In this document: positions 33,336 to 45,429 of the stretch, in pieces | How positions within the stretch are numbered: position 1 is the first letter of the stretch | Layout of the letters: each line of letters begins with the position of its first letter | NCBI GenBank assembly: GCA_030052745.1 | Contig: JANBVO010000010.1 | Coordinates: 124,001 to 188,000, forward strand | DNA: 64,000 bases | DNA from: Pleurostoma richardsiae | Lineage: Eukaryota; Ascomycota; Sordariomycetes; Calosphaeriales; Pleurostomataceae | Reading direction: 5' to 3' | The notes under the pieces: generated by a model | Database searches by the model: none | What the model saw: only the letters and a program-made list of their open reading frames with translations | What the model was told of the DNA's origin: nothing | Translations under genes and position numbers: made by a program

Positions 33336-34456
33336 AAGTCAGGGTTCCTCTTCGAGTCGACGGAGCGATGGCCAGAGCGATGGCTAGGGCGATATAAGAG
33401 AATCTCAACCCCATCGTTTCACACGACTAATCTCTCAGCTTGCCTGATCGGCCGTAGCCAAGGTGGACAGTGCAGGTGCCTAAGGTAGAAAATCAAAGCA
33501 TGAATTTATCACATCATATTTGTTAGTTAACTCGAAACTCAGCGGACTTGTCACACTTACTCCCATGTTTTCATCGTCACCCTCATAGGTTCCGGGTGTT
33601 TGTAGGTAGGGATCAGACGGCTGGTGACATCCTCCCGCGACTGTGGCTGAACCGCAGCAGAGAGTCAAGTGCCGTCGGGGACTACCTCTATGTCTTGAGA
33701 TCCCTCGTGTCTCCGCAGGTATTGCCCAGATACTTTCTTTTACAAAAATGAAGTAGACTTGGTAGATATAGCTTTCCCATATCGGAATCTATTCCAGCCT
33801 GCTGCTTTATCGCCTCACCTTACACCCAGCTCTTGGAACTGCAGCATCTTAGCCATTTTTACATCACGAAACGTTTAACTAACTGCCAGGGTTAGTAGAC
33901 TATCTGATGATTCATTTAATGAAGTTGCACAAATCTACGGAGGTATCGTTTATGTCTCGATTTAGTCTCAATGAGCCAATAGCCACTATCGGATATTCGC
34001 CTTTAGAAGACCTTTGGAAGTTTCAGCAGCTCATACGCTCCGCAGTTTGTCTTGCCCCCTATGCAGATATATGCAGAGATTTGCAGAAGGAAAAGACAAT
34101 GGAACGCGTCGTGCTCCTAATGCTCGAAAATGACCAAGAGGAGGCTCGCACAGCGGTCCCATGGCGATTAATGCCACCGTAGTCTTTTACCCGCAGTTGC
34201 TGAAGCAGCGGGTAAATGAAGCGTCCAATAGCTTCACTCGATCATTTCATATTGCAGGTAAATATTAGCTGGTTAGGATATTGAATGAGTGCCGACACTG
34301 TCGACCACGGGTCTGACGATCTCAGGCCACGTTGCAATTATGTATGTCGTCGTCGACCGCAAGAATGGACATAAGGAAAATCTTGTGTTCGATCGCTACA
34401 TCTAGAGACGATTTGAACTGCAGTAAGTCTCAACACCACGCTCGCTTGTTGTGAAC
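33336..34456. other. Intergenic, no gene seen
   Basis: 1.1 kb, AT-rich in the middle. It holds a perfect 9-bp inverted repeat at 34186-34216 and no supported gene. Confidence 0.45.
34186..34216. repeat. Perfect 9-bp inverted repeat with 13-nt loop
   Basis: TTTACCCGC at 34186-34194 pairs with GCGGGTAAA at 34208-34216. It could be a hairpin in a transcript, a protein site or a remnant of a small transposon end; no target duplication was seen. Confidence 0.45.
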
Positions 34457-35695
34457 ATGGCCCGGCTCCGCTCGTTCCACACGGTAGTAACCCTCGCTCT
34501 GGGTCTCCTTACCCAGCAGATCTTAGCGGACACCGAAATCGATGAAAGTATCGTCGCCGAGGAAATCGAAAAGACCGTGCAGTACACCAGCAATGCCACA
34601 GAAACGAGCAGCAACACCTCAACCGGCTGGATCGACCCGCACATCTGCTCAGGCCCGTACTGCGTCTTCGCCAACCCCGACATCGCAAACGGCAGAGGCC
34701 TCGCCCTGGTAACCACGCACCAAGACCTCGCCAAGATCCAACGCATCGAGGATCGCATCGGCCTCCCCCGACATGACCTCCCGGACCCTCCCCCCTTCCA
34801 CCTCGACGACTCCCCCACCCGCGGCCCCCGCCTCCTCGCCAACGCGACCATCAAGCGCGGCACGCCCCTGACCGCCATCCCACCCGTCCTCCTCGTGCAC
34901 AAGTCCTTCCTCGACGACTCCCCTATCCGCTCCAAGCGCCGCCTCCTCTCCGCCGCCCTCGACCTCCTCCCCCCACCCACCCGGGACCTGTACGCCTTCC
35001 AGCGCGACCCCCTCGGCCGCCGGTACGACGTCAAGGACGCCCTCCTCGCCCACCCCTTCGAGGTGGACCTCGGCGGCGCGGTGCGCGACCCGGCCAACCC
35101 GGACGCCCACGCCCGCCACCACGCCAGCTACCCCGAGGCGGCCGCGCTGGCGCACGACTGCCGCCCGGGCGTGGCGTTCCACATCGACGCGGCCCTGGCG
35201 CTGCGGACCGTGGCGGCGAGGCGGATCGCGCCGGGCGAGGCGCTGAGCGTCGCGTTCGTGGACCCGATGCTGCCGGGGGCGGAGAGGCGGGAGTGGGTGA
35301 GGAGGTGGCGCGGCGGCGGGGGGTGCGGGTGCGCAGCATGTGCGGGGAGCGGGGACTCGGCGGAGGCGCGGAGGTCGGACGAGCGGCTCGCGGAGATCAA
35401 GAGTATCGAGGAGAGGCTGAGGGACCCGCGGGGTGAGGTTACGGTAGACGTAGTGGGCCGGCTCGTGGCGCTGTATAAGGAAGAGAGACTGCAGACAAAG
35501 ATGGCGGGGGCGTACTGGCTGACAGCGCTGGGGTATAACAACCTCGGGGAGAGGGCGCTGGCGGTCAAGTACGGCAACCTGGCGATCGCGGCGGCGGCAG
35601 TAGAGAACGGGCCCGGGTCGGTGGAGGCGCTGGAGATGAGCATCATGGTGAAGGACCCGGAGGGGCATTACTCGTGGCGGGCGAAGATGAAGTGA
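34457..35695 (+). CDS. SET domain protein with signal peptide
   Basis: 412 aa, single exon, starting MARLRSFHTVVTLALGLLTQQILADTE, a clear secretory leader with likely cleavage after ILA. N-terminal part has N-glycosylation sites (SNAT, SNTS) and CSGPYCVFANPDIANGRGLALVTT, the SET start. Later come LAHDCRPGVAFHIDAALALRTVAARRIAPGEALSVAFVDPMLP, the SET core with HDCRPG in place of the NHSC-type motif, and a post-SET-like CGCAAC. The C-terminus has helical repeats (AGAYWLTALGYNNLGERALAVKYGNLAI), TPR-like. SET proteins usually methylate lysines in nucleus or cytosol, so a secretory leader is odd. Related secreted SET-TPR proteins exist in filamentous fungi, but their role is unknown. The very GC-rich middle fits its codon use. 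Confidence 0.85.
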   Translation: MARLRSFHTVVTLALGLLTQQILADTEIDESIVAEEIEKTVQYTSNATETSSNTSTGWIDPHICSGPYCVFANPDIANGRGLALVTTHQDLAKIQRIEDRIGLPRHDLPDPPPFHLDDSPTRGPRLLANATIKRGTPLTAIPPVLLVHKSFLDDSPIRSKRRLLSAALDLLPPPTRDLYAFQRDPLGRRYDVKDALLAHPFEVDLGGAVRDPANPDAHARHHASYPEAAALAHDCRPGVAFHIDAALALRTVAARRIAPGEALSVAFVDPMLPGAERREWVRRWRGGGGCGCAACAGSGDSAEARRSDERLAEIKSIEERLRDPRGEVTVDVVGRLVALYKEERLQTKMAGAYWLTALGYNNLGERALAVKYGNLAIAAAAVENGPGSVEALEMSIMVKDPEGHYSWRAKMK

Positions 35696-36065
35696 GTGAT
35701 TGCTGAGATCATCTCAGTATCAGCAATGAGAAGGAGATGGAAAACACCGGCACAGGGATGGGAACTCATGTACGAAGTAGAAGAAAAATGAATTGTGGTA
35801 TCTAAAACGGACGCAGTTTGACAACAAAAGCCCGAACAACCCGCAGGCAATCCAAACGCTCATCATCATCATCATCCGCGCTGACCCTGCTGAACCCCGC
35901 GCAAGGCATGCTCGTTTATCCCCATCAGACAGCCTCGCTCATATCCGCAGAATGCGTGATGACACTTTTCTGTTGGCCTCACCGAGGCACGAGGTGATAA
36001 AAATTGCAACACATATATACAAAGACGGGAGGGCGAGTCGAAGCATGAGCCCGTAGGTGCATCTT
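35696..36065. other. Convergent 3' flanks
   Basis: Spacer between the SET gene (+) and permease (-), with a short (ATC)n run near 35861-35876. No gene seen. Confidence 0.5.
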
Positions 36066-37870
36066 TTAGATGAACACCTTGTGGACGAGACGCTTCCAGC
36101 CGGGCATGGCGGCGATCTCTGCCCTGTAGGCGTTGATCTCCTCCCAGTCCAGCTCACGGCGGCCGTAGTCGACGTCAATCTGCGAGGTGCGCAGCCAGCC
36201 CTGGCGCTTCCAGATGAAACCGCCGATCCAGAAGACGATGACGACGGGCAGCGCTAGGTAACTCTCAAAGAAGCCCTCCGCAGTGTTGTAGCCACCACCA
36301 ACTGGGCAGACGGCAGTGTAGAACTGTTGCGAGAACTGTCAGCTTTATGCTTCTACTTGGCGAGTGAGAGAAGCGGTGGAGAACTTACCTGAGCAATCAG
36401 GACGAGGACGCAGAGCGTCAGGCCCATGTAAGAGCCCCAGATGCCGCCGATAGCCTTGAAAGGAATCTCATCGGTGGTGTGGCCGTGGTACTTCCAGGCA
36501 TTGCGGAAGCGGATATGCGACAGGCAGATAGAGCCCCAGGTGAAGAGGGCAGCCAGACCGGACAGGGCTTGCAGCCAGGTGAAAATGGTCGGGCCAGCGG
36601 AGGCCAGGTTGATGTAGGCGAGCAGGCCGAAGGCGAGGATGATGAGGACGCTGAAGAGTGGGCGCCCGGAGCGGTCGACGTAGCTGAAGATCTTGGGTGC
36701 GTAACCCTGCTGAGCGAGGGCGGTGAGGGTTCGGCTGCCACCGTACACGGAGGAAACGCCGATGGAGAGGACGGACACGAGGATGATGACATTCATGAAG
36801 GAGTCAAATCCCTTGAGACCGGCGTTCTTGCCAACAATGACGAAGGGTGAGGCGGCGACATCGATGTAGCCACTGCCAAGCAGGCGCTCGTCGTTGGAGT
36901 CAACCAGCAGGCCAACAAAGAAGAGACCGAGGATGTAGAAGAGGGTGATTCGCCAGAAAACCTGCTTGATGGCACCGGGAAGAGCTCGGACAGGGTTGCG
37001 GGACTCAGCAGCGGCTAGACCGACCAGCTCAGTGCCGGAGAAAGAGAAGGCAGCGGTGACGAAGACGGCGCAGAAGCCGCGGAAGCCATTCTTGAACGCG
37101 CCGGGATCGTACCAGAGGCGGGCGCCCCAGTAGTGGTCGTACTGGCCGTTGCTGGGACCGCCGCCGAGAACGAGCACAAGGGCGATAATCATGAAGACGA
37201 CGGTGGCGCCAAGCTTGATGACCGCAGACCAGAACTCCTCCTCAGCGTAGCCCAGGGTACCGAAGACGTTGATGATGATGATGGCGACTAGGAAGACGGT
37301 GATCCAGACGCCAACGTTTATATCGGGATTCCAGTATTGCACAGTCATACCGCAGACGGTTAGTTCGAGAGGCAGGACAATAGCCCACTGGAAGACGTAG
37401 TTCCAGCCCATGGCGAAACCCCAGGATGGGTCGACGAAGCGGGTCGAGAGTGTGTAGAAGCCACCGGAGACAGGGTACAGGACAGCCATCTCGCCGAGAG
37501 CGTAGACGACGTTGAACATCATTATGCCGATAATCACAAAATCGATCAGTAGAGACGCCGGGCCACCAGTGCTCAGGGCCGAGCCGGAGCCGACGAAGAA
37601 GCCTGCACCGATGGAGCCGCCGATGGCAATCATGTGTAGGTGGCGGGGCCGCATGCTGCGGTCCAGCTCAACGACACCGGTGCCATAGTCGCGCTTCTGG
37701 AAGCTCTTGAGGTTGAGGCCGTTGCGAGTCATGAAGTCCTCGCGAGGGACCTGGGCCTCCAGGACCTGGTGGTCGCTGCTGCTGTTGGAGTCATAGACCG
37801 GCAGCGAGTCTTTGGGGATCGGGATGGGCTCGTTGGGCACGCCCACGAGGCCTTTCTCTTCTCGAGACAT
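36066..37870 (-). CDS. General amino acid permease (AAT/GAP1-like)
   Basis: 579 aa from exons 37870-36389 and 36323-36066; a GT-AG intron splits after LIAQ and is phase 0. Plasma-membrane proton/amino acid symporter of 12 helices. Marks: RHLHMIAIGGSIGAGFFVGSG at helix 1, GEMAVLYPVSGGFYTLSTRFVDPSWGFAMGW, FSFSGTELVGLAAAESRNP in helix 6, VSSVYGGSRTLTALAQQGYAPK, and the tail with DVDYGRRELDWEEINAYRAE. The conserved C-terminal motif KRLVHKVFI is complete. It belongs to a different subfamily from the permease at 8.4-10.4 kb. Start MSREEKGLVGV at 37870 gives a normal cytosolic tail with Lys residues suited to ubiquitin control (known for this family). Confidence 0.95.
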
Positions 37871-40800
37871 GTTGGGCAGTTGTAGGAAGGTAAAACTTCT
37901 TTAGTGACAGTCCAACGAGGGGATGACTCGTGAAGGAGAGTATCTTCCAAGGCCAAGAATGTGTGTATCCTTGGGGCCCTCGGGTGGTGAGTTGCTGGGG
38001 AGAGTGAAGAGGAGGGGGGACAAGCACTGGCAGAGGGATCGCCAGGCTGGGTGCAACGGCAACTTAAGTACGCATGGGCGTGACCGAAGAGTCGCAACAA
38101 GAGGGGAGAAACACCAGACACTCGAGTGCGAGGCAGCAACAAGCAGCAGCGGCAACACCAGAGAGGAAGGCTTCTGGAAGCTGTGGATGCTTCGCCGAAA
38201 CCGCTGCCATCCAATGGGGGCCGCCGACCCACCACCATGGAGGCAAACTAGGGGGATTTACGCTGCAAGCTAAGGTCGGCCGGGTGCCGGGGAGGCGTAA
38301 GGAGACTAGGGGGAGGGGGGGAGATGTGCAGGATGGGTGGGATCGCACCGGGATAGTCGGCCGGATCTCTCCATGAGTGGCCAAGCGGCCTTGGCCCTTA
38401 TTAAACTCAATGTCAAACACCCCGCCGGTCTTGCCCCCAAGCGGTAGGTTGGAGGTCAATCGGGGCTTGGGGTGCAGCAGGACGACGCATTTTGACTCTG
38501 CGCTTTTACTAAACGCAGCAGATGCAGAGCGCAAAGCCCAGGGAGAGGCTCGAGCAGTCGAGTTGGCGGGTCTCATCCGGCCTGGCGCTGCCAGTTGTTC
38601 GTTCCTCTGCCTGTCATGAACTCTCAAAAAACTCTCTTTCCCACTTCGCATCGCACCCTCTCCACCGAGAGATAAGGATGGAGCAACCCGTGGGTCTCAT
38701 CGACGAGATGCGGACCGTTTGCGACAGCTCGGCCCCATTCCAGAGCCCAGAGTCGAATGTGCAGTCGCCCTGCGAGATTGGCCACGTAGGCGGTCGTTCT
38801 TGGCCGCAGGCGAGAGGGCGATTCCAGGTCGACGGCTGGCTGGCGATGCCGTGGAATGTGGCTCGCCAGTGACTCCGCCTGTCAAGCTTCTGCCCGCCAA
38901 ACGAGCGGTACCATTTGGCATTTAATTCGGCTCTTCTTTGAGCGCCCCTATCAGGCCAAGCCGGCCAGAGTGTCTCGGCATTTTCTTGGAATTTCTTGTC
39001 AGCTGCCAGTCTGGGTGATCTGCCAAGCCAGCGCCGAGCGCGGATTTCAGGATTCATCTAGTTGGCGACTTGCTATAGGCGAAGCGGCGACAGCGCCTCT
39101 TTGGTGCCCGAGTGACACGCCCGCGGGGCCAGAAGTGTTCGCCCCTCCAAGAACGCCTCTCCGGGCCCGGTGCTTCTGTAGCGTCTGTGATGCGTCTTCG
39201 ATTTGACTCATTATCATGAAGTGTATCTGTCAAGACGCAGCTAAGACAGCGAGCCCCAGCTGTTGTCGCCGTAGCGCTCCCGATTCCAGGAGCTGCGGCG
39301 CCGGGAGGACGCAGCTAGCGGAGGAAAGCTGGTGAGAGATCTGAGGCCTTACCGTCTTGGGCAGGGCAGTCTGGAGATCCGACTCGACCGGCAGTGGCTT
39401 CATGGTGGAGATTTGTGGGGAGCGACGCCGCACACTAAAATGGCATCACGGCCACAGGCCGGCCATACCAGCCAGTGGGAGGGCACAGAGACCATTATGT
39501 GTGTAACCATCTTGACTCAACGACCTCAACTTGACCAACGCGAATGACTGCGAATGGCCTCTCGCGACCTGCCCAGCCCGGTGTCCATTGGCTGCAGATT
39601 GTGATGGAGGCCGGCGCGCAATCCTTGACGTCAAGCGGCCCAGAAAATCCTGTGGGCTCGTATAGCTAGTCGGCAAGTCGCCGGCTTCTAGAGTGGCTCG
39701 GGCGGTCTTGTCAGGCTTCTGGTGCGCTTCGAAGGCTTCCAAGGCTTCTCAGGCTATGCCTCTTTGCGAGAGTGGCTCTGGGGTTGCGCGCCTTCGGCTG
39801 GATGGTTGCATGAGATGGCCCGCTTCGCCCGTCTGACCCGTGTGGCCTTGTATAGTCCGCCTGTCGGCTACGGCTCCGGATAGGAGGAGCTGAATTCAGT
39901 GTGAACAATGCCTTCATGTCATCGTCCGGGAGCGCCTTGGCCAGCCATTACCACCTTCCTGAAGCGGTTCTGCGGCCGAGTCAAGACCCTTGGAAGAGAC
40001 GCGCGGTTTTGATTGAGATTCTGGGTTCTCGGCTGCACGACCGTTGGACAGCGCGTCGCATTCTGGCATTGTAGGCGCGAGACGCAGCAAGAGACGCACG
40101 ATTCAGGAGGCCTGCCTAGCGCATCCACCGCTTGCTTCATCGTGCGTCCGTTCCTCTTCCCTCGCAACCTCGACTTCGATCTTCATTGGAACTGCGTGAC
40201 CACCTTGATGGCGCACCGTTGGACCGGCCGTGTCTCACTTGCCAGCCACCCACTCTCACCCCAGCATTCCTGCGAGGCGCAGATGGACGGCAGCCTGCCA
40301 GGGAGGGCGAGCAGAGGGTCAGACGGTGCGCGACATAAAGACAAAGATGATCAAATTCTCTTGGAGTGGCCACACGTTAGACACTGCAGGTTGACGCCAG
40401 CTTGAGAGGAGCCAGGGGAGCGAGCAGAGGCCAAAGAAGCCAAAGAAGCCACAGGAAAAATGAGTGACGCCCATGATGCCGAAGGAGGCTCTGATCGACC
40501 AATCATCAGGCGCCTCATCATGACGTCGGCGTCGCCGACCACCGGCACGTGACGATCTCACCTGCCAAGAGAGCCCGCCTCTTGGGCCAAGACGCCCGTG
40601 GCCTTCTGGAAGCTCTGCTCTCCTATCTCACAACGTGAATGCCCTCAGCTGCCTCCCAGCCAAGCTTCCTAGCCTTCAAGCTAAAAGAAGGCCAGGCTCC
40701 AGCTTTGTCTCTTGATATCTTGATATCTTTGATATCATCGACGTCGACGGCGTCGCCAAGATCGATAGTCGACAGCCAAAAGATAAGGGAATCGACTGTT

Positions 40801-40975
40801 ACTGCCCTTGTCACGTCACTCGATCGAAGAAGAGATCGCAGCTCCCTTTTGCCTCCTCCCCCATCATCTTCTGGGTCTTGTGCTGGCAATTGCCTCCTCA
40901 GTTGTCCGTCGTCATCGATCGATTGATCGAGTGTCCCTCCTAAGCTTTGTGCGAATGAGCGGCTGAGTGACCGCA
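37871..40975. other. Gene-poor stretch, 3.1 kb
   Basis: GC-rich. A long permease 5' region (37.9-38.4 kb) is followed by sequence with no supported gene. It contains one CGGCGCCG at 39296 (followed by G) and short tgatatct echoes near 40712-40735, just before the DUF4267 gene. Confidence 0.4.
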
Positions 40976-41428
40976 ATGACATCTGGTGTGCTCTCGCCGG
41001 TGCCGGCCTACCTCTTCGGCACCGCGTTTCTCGGTGTCGGCCTGCAGGCCTTCGCCAACCCCACCGCTGCGTACGAGCTGTTCGGCGCCCCGCTGGCCTC
41101 CAGCTCGCCGGATACGGTGCACCCCGCCGCGGCCGGCAGCGGCGCCGCCCTCTCACCCTTCCTCTATGCGAAGGCCGCCCGGGACGTCAGTATCGGGCTC
41201 GCGTACCTGCTGCTCCAGCGGTTCGGGACACCTCGCGCCGTTACGGCCTTGTCGGCCGCCGTGGCCGTCACAGGGTTTGTTGACGGCTGGGCGGTGTGGA
41301 AATCCGGAGGCGGCGGGGCCGAGGCAGAAGAGCAGCAGGCGAAGCGCAAGGCGTGGAGTCACTGGATAGGCAGTGCTGTGTTCACGGCTTGGGTTGCGAT
41401 GAGGGTGGCAAAGCATCAGCAGTCGTGA
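40976..41428 (+). CDS. DUF4267 small integral membrane protein
   Basis: 150 aa, single exon, start MTSGVLSP at 40976. Four hydrophobic segments are visible: AYLFGTAFLGVGLQAFA, the RDVSIGLAYLLLQRFG stretch, AVTALSAAVAVTGFVDGWAVW, and SHWIGSAVFTAWVAMRVA. The pattern FLYAKAARDVSIGLAYL followed by a FVDGWAV helix is the DUF4267 signature. The family has no assigned function; membrane location is inferred. Between helices 3 and 4 lies a soluble Gly/Glu-rich loop (GGGGAEAEEQQAKRK). It stands alone, far from neighbours. Confidence 0.85.
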   Translation: MTSGVLSPVPAYLFGTAFLGVGLQAFANPTAAYELFGAPLASSSPDTVHPAAAGSGAALSPFLYAKAARDVSIGLAYLLLQRFGTPRAVTALSAAVAVTGFVDGWAVWKSGGGGAEAEEQQAKRKAWSHWIGSAVFTAWVAMRVAKHQQS

Positions 41429-44400
41429 TGTCTCTTTTGAGATCTCTCCCTCTCCTTTGTCTACTCTGGGTGGGATATGTTGACCGCTCGAGCCGTTATT
41501 GCGATCCTTTCAGGCCTTCATGATCCATTATAATTTCCTGTTGCTTTCGTTATGCTCAGCTTCACAATATCTTCCAACTTCTCCAGTAGGGGTAGCCGGA
41601 ATAGGGCACAGCGTCGTCCATATTCAACGATCCATCCTCCAGTTGTATTTAGGGCTGTTGTCGGAGTCAAACTCAGTTCGTTGCTGGCGTCGATGACTGC
41701 ATCTTCTGTCTAGGGTGACTGTCATATCTTTCCGTGACCATTCCACTTCTTCCACTTCTCTTCCGGCTTTAACACATTCTCACTGCAGCTATCATTGACG
41801 TATGGTACCATAATGGGCACCGGGCCAATGGTAACGGTCCCCGCACAGCCCAGAGTAACAGTCAGTTCCAGTCCAACCTCCCCTTCCACGACTCCACTGG
41901 TTTCCCGACTTCTATTTGATGCTTGGATCATTGAAAACGGTGAGGGCAAGCTTCTTGAGGCATGCTGACCGCTGCTAGCGCGTATTCCTGCAGAGCGTTG
42001 TATCTTGGCAAACTCTTGCCTGCGTACGTGCAGCTACAAGATGAGCTACATTGCTTCGAGAGTGAAGTATGAAATTGTCGACCCTCGAGACACCAAGGGA
42101 CAAACGGGACTCGGGTCGTGCCGACCTCGAGGACTATCGATGACGTGTAGTGCAGGAATGGCAATCTTACCAGTCTGATCACAGATGGCGCCTCATGTCT
42201 ATCAAGCCACCGCTTCATTGCCTCTCTTCTGGGACCGACTGGAATGGCTTCTATCAAAATTATAGTCGGGAGGAGGTACTGGGAGAGGTACCTCTCAAAG
42301 ACTGGTCGTACCAGAGTCTGTGCCAATCTCACACAAAACTTAATTAATGTGCTTTGCTGTAGATGTGACTAAGGTGCCTAGGTACCTTCCTCTGTCTCCA
42401 TTAGGGTGTGTGCTTCTCATGACATTTAACATCTGACTCTTGACCGTCGACGTTGACGCCTAACAAGCAAAAAAGGAAGGCCAACTATCACCATCGACGT
42501 CTACAAAAAAATACGAACGGAGTCGATCCTTGGAATCACACGTCAAATAGCTGGTCTCAAGGACTACGGTGGATTTTGAAGCAAACTGGAATTTTATTTT
42601 TGTGCGTTTTGGCCTCGGTTGCCTCAACTGAGACTGCGCCGTTCAGATACTGATCAGATTCCACTTACCTCAAGTCGCCCTGCCGTTTCAATGCCGGTAC
42701 TCTATTGAGCATTGACCAAGTATTTTTCAGATTTTGCAATTCACTTGACGAGATCCGCCGTCCCTCTCCTTCTTTCTCTTCTCCTCTACCGCTGCAGCTC
42801 GGCGTTCCTTCGCACTCTTTCTCTCGGCTTACCTCTCTCACTCGACCTCACAAGTTCACAACTCCTCCTTTTTGGACCGAACCACGCCGTCACTCTTAAC
42901 TTATCTAAAACGCCGAATTCCACCTCAACACCCCAGAAGAAACAGGGAGCCCTCTTTACCCAATTTCCTTGGGACCTGTCTTGACTCTTGGCAACGTGAT
43001 CACATCACATCGCTTGTCCTATACAAGTCTGGTATCGGTCTCCTTTGTTTTTCATTATTTCCTTTGTCATATATATTTCTTCAAATTCAAAAAGCAAAGT
43101 GGACAGCCCGGCCAGACTCTCCCGCCGGGAAGCGGCCGTCACCCGCGGTCTTCTGGCGCCAGGCTGGCAAGTCGCCAAGGTAAACAGACGAGACTTCCCA
43201 AGCCTATCGGGTTAACTCCTCAGACTTACTAGTCTCAACCCACATCACTGGCAATCGCTTCTGACAGGACTGTGACAGATCAGGAAGGAGAACGTCGACC
43301 AGCTCACCAGTTGTTAAGAACACGCACAACGCAACAACGCCAACATGGCCGGGATCCGGGGCCGTAGACAAGGCCACTGTGCTACGCCGCGTTCCTTCAG
43401 CCCCCATGGATTAGAGCCCTCCCCTGTCGCTCATCCAACAATCACGACGGCAAGGTGGCTGCCAAGGGAACTCCTCGTCAAATAAGCAAAGTCCCCTTGA
43501 GGACATCTCGAGAGACGAAACCATCTCCTCGAACGTCCTGTCCAAGTCTAGGGCCTTCAAGCTCCCATCAGGCGTTGGAGGAGACTCTCAGCGTATACCA
43601 TACCTGCCAATGAAGACAGACTTCAACGCGTCGCATCGCCCAAGGTAAGAATCATGGTGATATTCCCTCAGGTGCTCAAGGCCAGCAGCCAAGCACCATT
43701 CCATCCTTCGTCCTGTCATCAGTTTGCTAAGCGCCCACAGATGAGCACACCAGCCTTTCAGGGTTCGGGGCGATATTAGAATGCCATCATCACTGGCTTC
43801 CCCGAGGACGGCTGAGCTGAGCCGCGGTCTGTCATGGACTGCGCCCGGCAGTGGCCTGTCTGCAGCGCCGGGCGGCTAACGCTGAGATACTCCGCCCGGT
43901 GCCCGCAGTGATGGAGACCTGCGGCGGGCCCATCCGGATGAACCCTGCGTGGCAGGCAGTCTGCCTGCACTTTCTCTTCATCCAAGAGACAGACTTCGAC
44001 AACGGTGGCTGGCCAAGCCCCCTGGAGGGCCTGTTCCCCCGCGGCGTCACGGACATATACTACAGTCTGGACCTGCGCGGCAGCGATGTCCATCCGCCGC
44101 CGCCACCCGCTCGCGTTCCTCTCGCGCTGCGCCATTCCGAGCTGCCTCGCGCGCGTTGGTGCTGTTGCTGCCCCCGGTACCAGTAGCCTCTGCGTGCTTG
44201 ACTGGCACGAGGATCCCCGCGTTCAGGCCACCTAGTCCAAAGGTCTCCACCGCCAAGACCAATACTAACAATCGTCGGGGTGCAGTCCGCCGACTACGCA
44301 TCATGCTGGCCGCTCACATCCAGGACTCATCTCCTTCCAGCCGATATATCAATGTCACTAAGACGGGTTAGATCGCCGGGGCGTCATGGGCCGGCTTGGT

Positions 44401-45429
44401 CGTGTTGTTGTCTGTTGAGGCGCGCGCGTGTCTGGAGGGCAAGTGGCTGCTTTAGGTGGCCGCAACGTGGTCGAGCTATAGACCAAACCAATTGAGCTTC
44501 TTACTTTCAAGTATCACCGACACCGAGAGAGTCCGATGTCCACGAGTACTCACAGACGTCCATCCGTGATGTTTATCTGTTCCCACTGGTGACTTCGCAT
44601 TGTCACTGACACTGGGTCGGTAGAGGCTAGAGCTGTATGAGCAAGCAAACAAAGAAACGTGATTTCTGCTGTGCCGCAGCTGGGCACACTTTGCCCAGAG
44701 GCCTCGCCCTGTGGTCCACGCGTCGCACCACGGCGTGATTGGCTTGCAGAACGCCACATCTGCAGATGGCGCCGACGGTCATGCATGCTTACGAGTCCGT
44801 CTTACGGAGGCCTGTAGGATGAACTCCTATCCCATAGGTTCATTTTCTCACTTGAGGCTACAGAGATACCTTGTACTCTCCAACCTTAGAGAAGATTGCC
44901 CGGGTGCTGGGTAGCGTGTCCGTTTGGATCGCAGCTTCGACAACACGTCGGCACCTACAAATGGTAGTTTACCGACAAAGCACAACACAGAAGCACCTAT
45001 ACAAGGAGATGACAGGATACTGGGCGTAGAAGGGTACTAAATAAGGCGCTACTTCAACAAGCATTGACCTCGACAACGGGAGGTTGGGATTGAGTTCTGA
45101 GCAAGTTACCTCTATCGGCCTCCACACACAAGCTGCTCGGGTTCCCTCCCCCCAATCCGACGGCCAGTAGGGCTGAGTCCACGAGACCGGTGGCACGGTT
45201 CCTTGCTCAGGTTGGATGGGGTGACGTTGCCGGCAGCACCTTTATCTAGACGACATCTCTCCAATCTCCCCTCCATTTCGACTGGAGAGTCAGTCCAACC
45301 TTAATAGCATCTTGGATCCCAGGCAATTCACCTGTCACAGACAATAATTAGGCTGGATACACTGTCCTGCTTGCCAGACTGCTGCTCTAGCTTCATATCA
45401 CCACGGCTCAGTTGAAGCCATCAGACACC
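41429..45429. other. Gene-poor stretch, 4 kb
   Basis: The largest gap. A CT-rich tract at 42760-42850 looks like a transcript leader. A stop-free frame of about 78 codons (43412-43645) ends at CAAG|GTAAGA and could be an internal exon, but I could not join it to other exons. Otherwise nothing supported. Confidence 0.35.

Noticed and set aside
38614-39057. Minus-strand open frame of 147 codons
   Set aside because: No recognisable motif, atypical Trp/Arg content, no splice support.
39296-39303. Further non-coding CGGCGCCG core
   Set aside because: It is followed by G, not A, and lies 1.4 kb from the nearest gene; kept as a counterexample to the proposed regulon motif rather than a member.
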